Source: Candidatus Omnitrophota bacterium (lineage in GTDB: Bacteria > Omnitrophota > Gorgyraeia > Gygaellales > Profunditerraquicolaceae). From it: a stretch of 34,176 bases of DNA. The stretch covers positions 1-34,176 of the forward strand of contig JAPLLR010000035.1 in the NCBI GenBank assembly GCA_026387455.1, given 5' to 3'. Position 1 is the stretch's first letter; each line of letters starts with the position of its first letter. The position numbers and the translations under genes were made by a program. Under the pieces are notes generated by a model. It had not been told where the DNA came from. It ran no database searches and saw nothing but the letters and a program-made list of their open reading frames with translations. Positions 31,201 through 34,176 of the stretch are shown one piece after another.

Positions 31201-31814
31201 TACTTCTTTTCTTTTGTCTTAAAAAACAACTTCCAGGGATTCTTTCTTAAATCCTGCACTAAGGCCTCTAAATCATTATAAATCTGGTCATCAAAAAGCA
31301 GCTTCCCTACAGTCCCCTCTTTATTTTTTATCTTAACGATGATATCATCCAAATTAGTGGCAATTTTCTTAGCCAGCTCCGTCACTTCCTGCATCGGTAT
31401 AGGATCCACTCCTGCTATCTCCTGATTAGCAGTAAGCAGGCTAGCATAATCTTTACCCGGAATGATTTCAATATACTTTTCACCCAAAAGCCCAAGCGTA
31501 TTCACCCAGACGCTTGAATCCATAGGGATCAAAATGTCATTCTTAATCCAGCAGTTTATTTTGACCACGGATTTAGACCCCTCTGGCAGATACATGCACT
31601 TGATATCCTTGACCTCACCCACATCCACCCCGGCAAAACGCACCGGTGCTCCAAACTTGACACCATTGACAAAGTTAAAAGTAAAATTCACCTTATACCC
31701 GGCGCTCCATGTTTCATATTTGCCGATAAAAAAGACGAACATAACCAGGATCATCAGACCGCCGAAAACAAAAACTCCAACTCTTAATTCCAATTTACTT
31801 TTTCCGAAAACCAT
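31200..31814 (-). CDS. mlaD: MCE-family lipid-binding protein MlaD-like
   Basis: This is the periplasmic substrate-binding part of an Mla-type lipid transporter. I start it at ATG 31814 (204 residues), with AAAGGA nine bases ahead, because the N-terminus then reads KSKLELRVGVFVFGGLMILVMFVFFIG, a membrane anchor. A longer frame to 31868 adds residues unlike the family. The MCE domain follows: FVNGVKFGAPVRFAGVDVGEV and LGLLGEKYIEIIPG. It has a short C-terminal tail ending KNPWKLFFKTK. With mlaE and mlaF upstream it forms a transporter that probably moves phospholipids between membranes. Confidence 0.92.
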   Translation of the reverse strand: MVFGKSKLELRVGVFVFGGLMILVMFVFFIGKYETWSAGYKVNFTFNFVNGVKFGAPVRFAGVDVGEVKDIKCMYLPEGSKSVVKINCWIKNDILIPMDSSVWVNTLGLLGEKYIEIIPGKDYASLLTANQEIAGVDPIPMQEVTELAKKIATNLDDIIVKIKNKEGTVGKLLFDDQIYNDLEALVQDLRKNPWKLFFKTKEKK

Positions 31815-31847
31815 GTGTGTTTGTCCTTTCAGGCAGCTAGCCTGCAC

Positions 31848-31893
31848 TTCGTCGCAGAAGCGGCGCACTTGCCACCAAATATGGCAAGGTGTG
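31848..31893 (-). promoter_or_regulatory. Divergent copy D of the two-hairpin motif (mlaD upstream)
   Basis: On the minus strand a 7-bp stem CUUGCCA-(UAUUUGG)-UGGCAAG (31868-31888) is followed by a stem of about 5 bp with one mismatch around the loop UUCU (31850-31865). The order of stems and the text around them (ACACC ahead, GUGCGC between) follow copies A-C, but the loops differ by one or more bases and the ribosome site lies some 25 bases further away. It is a weaker match. Confidence 0.45.
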
Positions 31894-31931
31894 CCATCCT
31901 ATAGGCAAAGGTGCACCTAGCATTAATTGAT

Positions 31932-32693
31932 TTAACCGGAATTGCCAATCGTCTCTGTAATCGGCCCCTTGCTCAGGCCGTTAATAAACTGGTGCACTAC
32001 CGGATCCTCTGAGGCCTGGATCTCATCAGGCGTACCCTCGGCAATGATCTTTCCCTGATACATCATCGCAATACGATCAGCCACCATATAAGCGCTCTTC
32101 ATGTCATGGGTGACCACCACCGAAGTAACTTTTAGTTTATCGTGCAGGCTACGGATCAGCTCATTAATAGCATCCGCGGTGATAGGGTCGACTCCGGTTG
32201 TAGGCTCATCATAAAGGATTATCTCGGGTTTCACACAAATCGCCCGCGCCAAAGCCACGCGCTTTTTCATCCCACCGCTCAATTCCGAAGGCATGAGATT
32301 TTGTATGCCAGCTAAACCCACCAGGCATAAAGACTCTTCTACCCGCTGAAGTACTTCCTGGGAGTCGATCTTTAAATGCTCGGTCAAGCCAAAGCCCACA
32401 TTCTCACCCACGCTCATAGAATCAAAAAGTGCGCCTCCCTGAAATACCAACGCGATCTTAAGACGTAAAACATCCATGGCCTGATCACTTAGGATAGACA
32501 GATCCTTACCCCCGACAATAACCTGTCCTGAATCAGGTTTAAGTATGCCTACGACATGTTTTAAGAATACGCTCTTGCCGCACCCTGAACGACCAATGAT
32601 CACGCAGGTAGTGCCAGTTGCTACTTTAAAACTTAAACCATCAAGCACCTTATGCGCGCCGAAAGATTTATGGATATTATAAGCTTCTATCAT
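31932..32693 (-). CDS. mlaF: ABC transporter ATP-binding protein MlaF-like
   Basis: This is the ATPase of the Mla-type lipid transporter. The 253 residues carry Walker A GRSGCGKS near residue 34-41, the Q-loop VFQGGALFDSMSV, the signature LSGGMKKRVALARA, Walker B IILYDEPTTGVDP and the switch His in VVTHDM. It lies 3 bases after mlaE. The mlaD gene starts 118 bases beyond its stop, leaving a gap with the motif copy D. Confidence 0.95.
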   Translation of the reverse strand: MIEAYNIHKSFGAHKVLDGLSFKVATGTTCVIIGRSGCGKSVFLKHVVGILKPDSGQVIVGGKDLSILSDQAMDVLRLKIALVFQGGALFDSMSVGENVGFGLTEHLKIDSQEVLQRVEESLCLVGLAGIQNLMPSELSGGMKKRVALARAICVKPEIILYDEPTTGVDPITADAINELIRSLHDKLKVTSVVVTHDMKSAYMVADRIAMMYQGKIIAEGTPDEIQASEDPVVHQFINGLSKGPITETIGNSG

Positions 32694-32696
32694 AGG

Positions 32697-33479
32697 TTAA
32701 GGAAATATAAAATAAAACAACGCGGTAATAAAACAGTCTGCCATTATGATCAGGATAAACGATGCCACTACCGCATGCGTTGTAGCTTTGCCCACGCCCT
32801 CAGCTCCGCCCTCAACATTAAAACCCTCAAAACAGCAGACAAAGGCAATGATCATCCCAAAGATCACGGTCTTAAATAATCCGCTAAAAAGATCTTTGAA
32901 TACAAGCGAATCAAAAGTCAAGGTGAAATACATGCTGGCAGATACCCCTAGCTTCATCACGCAGATCAGATATCCTCCAACGATCCCGATGATGTTGGCA
33001 TATAGAGTCAAAAGTGGAAGCATGAGGCTAAGTGCTAGAAAACGCGGTACTACCAAATATTTGATCGGATTAGTCGCCAGCGTCTCAAGAGCATCGATCT
33101 GCTCAGTCACCTGCATCGACCCAATCTCGGCAGCTATAGCTGCACCCACGCGGCCGGCGACAACCAGTGCCGTGATCACTGGGCCAAGCTCGCGCACCAG
33201 AGAAAGCGCGACGAGACTAGCAATATACATCTCTGAACCAAGACGCTGCAGCTGATAAGCCGACTGCAAAGCCAGGATAATACCAATAAAAAGAGAGACC
33301 AGTGTCACAATCGGAAGACTCTCTACTCCGGCTTTCTTTGCCTCTTCCAGGAACCGCTGCCACTTAAAAGGCGGCAGGAAAGTCCAGTAAACAGTCCGGG
33401 CTGATAGATTAGCTAGTCCGCCCAGAAAGTAGAGAAAAGATATAGTGGAACTCCCAATATCGCTTAAAAATTTACGCAT
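32697..33479 (-). CDS. mlaE: ABC transporter permease MlaE-like
   Basis: This is the inner-membrane permease (MlaE/YrbE family) of the lipid transporter. The 260 residues contain about five hydrophobic segments and the family text [49 protein letters not shown]-like region and [23 protein letters not shown]. It overlaps the clpC stop by 8 bases. Confidence 0.95.
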   Translation of the reverse strand: MRKFLSDIGSSTISFLYFLGGLANLSARTVYWTFLPPFKWQRFLEEAKKAGVESLPIVTLVSLFIGIILALQSAYQLQRLGSEMYIASLVALSLVRELGPVITALVVAGRVGAAIAAEIGSMQVTEQIDALETLATNPIKYLVVPRFLALSLMLPLLTLYANIIGIVGGYLICVMKLGVSASMYFTLTFDSLVFKDLFSGLFKTVIFGMIIAFVCCFEGFNVEGGAEGVGKATTHAVVASFILIIMADCFITALFYFIFP

Positions 33480-34176
33480 TCTCGAAAATCAGCTCTTCGT
33501 TTTTGCGCATCACCTTGATGCGCGAACCCTCGGTGAACTTCTTAGAAATAATCTCCTGAGCCAGCGAATCCTCTAAGAAGCGCTGGATAGTCCTTTTTAA
33601 TGGACGGGCGCCGAATACCGGGTCAAATCCCTTATCAATAAGAAGATCTTTGGCCTCCTGCGTCACTTCAAGGTTGATATTCTGCTCGCGCAGGCGCGCG
33701 GCAACATAACCGATTTCTATATCAATGATGCTGACTAAGTCGCCTTTGACCAGCGGCCTGAATACAATAATATCATCAATACGGTTTAAGAATTCCGGCT
33801 TAAAGGTCTTCTTAACCTCCTCAAGCAAGCGCTCCTTCATCTCCTGATAGGTGATCTCTTCTTTCTGCGCCTTAAACCCGAGAGAGCTGGTCTTGCGTAT
33901 CGTCTCCGCCCCCACATTAGAAGTCATAATGATCACGGTGTTACGAAAATCCACTTTTCGGGCGAAGCTATCTGTTAAGCGACCCTCTTCAAATACCTGC
34001 AGCAATAGATTAGAAACATCAGGATGGGCTTTTTCAATTTCATCAAGCAATATGACCGAGTAAGGCCTGCGCCTCACCTTTTCCGTCAGCTGTCCTCCCT
34101 CTTCATATCCCACATATCCCGGAGGAGCTCCAATTAGACGAGAGACATTGAATTTCTCCATATACTCTGACATATC
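33472..34176 (-). CDS. clpC: ATP-dependent Clp protease ATP-binding subunit ClpC, C-terminal part
   Basis: Only the last 235 or so residues are in the window; the start lies beyond the right edge. They hold the second AAA+ domain: [22 protein letters not shown], Walker [15 protein letters not shown], sensor 1 IIMTSNVGA, the [10 protein letters not shown] block and the sensor-2 motif [20 protein letters not shown]. It could be ClpB by family, but the short C-terminal end and the neighbouring radA favour ClpC; ClpC with ClpP unfolds and degrades proteins. The stop overlaps the mlaE start. Confidence 0.88.
   Translation of the reverse strand, partial: DMSEYMEKFNVSRLIGAPPGYVGYEEGGQLTEKVRRRPYSVILLDEIEKAHPDVSNLLLQVFEEGRLTDSFARKVDFRNTVIIMTSNVGAETIRKTSSLGFKAQKEEITYQEMKERLLEEVKKTFKPEFLNRIDDIIVFRPLVKGDLVSIIDIEIGYVAARLREQNINLEVTQEAKDLLIDKGFDPVFGARPLKRTIQRFLEDSLAQEIISKKFTEGSRIKVMRKNEELIFENA

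Overview
The window looks like a housekeeping segment of a bacterial chromosome with moderate GC content. LptF/LptG, an MlaEFD-type (MCE) lipid transport set and several lipoprotein signal peptides point to a diderm bacterium with LPS. The gene order clpC ... radA - PIN/TRAM (YacL-like) - ispD - ispF - cysE - cysS, followed by tmk - holB - ricT - metG - tatD, resembles order known from Firmicutes such as Bacillus, but here it sits in a diderm. I suspect an uncultured lineage such as Candidatus Omnitrophota. That is inference and of low certainty, since no taxonomic marker was searched.

Layout, left to right. (1) 1-2468, minus: queC (with an in-frame amber codon), queD, murI and a lipoprotein N-acetylmuramoyl-L-alanine amidase. 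(2) 2595-4501, minus: tmRNA, smpB and an AEC-family permease. A divergent promoter pair at 4528-4596 also drives tRNA-Leu(CAG) on the plus strand. (3) 4844-11226, minus: pyrE, a BaiN-type flavoprotein, a Maf/M48 in-frame fusion, a lipoprotein glycoside hydrolase, a reverse transcriptase and a zinc-ribbon protein with two WYL-like repeats. (4) 11740-14656, plus: comF, lptF, lptG. (5) 14721-25262, minus: a dense run of short-gap or overlapping genes, from tmk down to alr. (6) 25518-34176, minus: clpC (truncated by the window edge), mlaE, mlaF, mlaD, radA, PIN/TRAM, ispD, ispF, cysE, cysS.

The genes serve cell-wall and envelope work (murI, alr, amidase, lptFG, mlaEFD), translation and tRNA modification (metG, cysS, tsaB, tsaE, queC, queD, smpB/tmRNA), cofactors and isoprenoids (thiL, ispD, ispF), nucleotides (pyrE, tmk) and protein quality control (clpC, M48, tmRNA).

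The most interesting signal is non-coding. First, a two-hairpin leader motif with conserved loops and covarying stems, ending directly at the ribosome binding site, precedes three unrelated genes (pyrE, PIN/TRAM, zinc-ribbon/WYL); a divergent fourth copy may precede mlaD. Second, the 3' end of the reverse-transcriptase gene lies inside a multi-hairpin element closed by a perfect 16-bp inverted repeat, a layout that recalls retron-like RT/ncRNA units although the RT is not a canonical retron or DGR enzyme. Third, a palindromic element with matching flanks lies just downstream of both the tmRNA and the tRNA-Leu genes, in the same orientation relative to them. Fourth, two intergenic regions hold 197- and 214-bp elements with 10-bp terminal inverted repeats and several internal copies of a TTAGCGGGT-type repeat.
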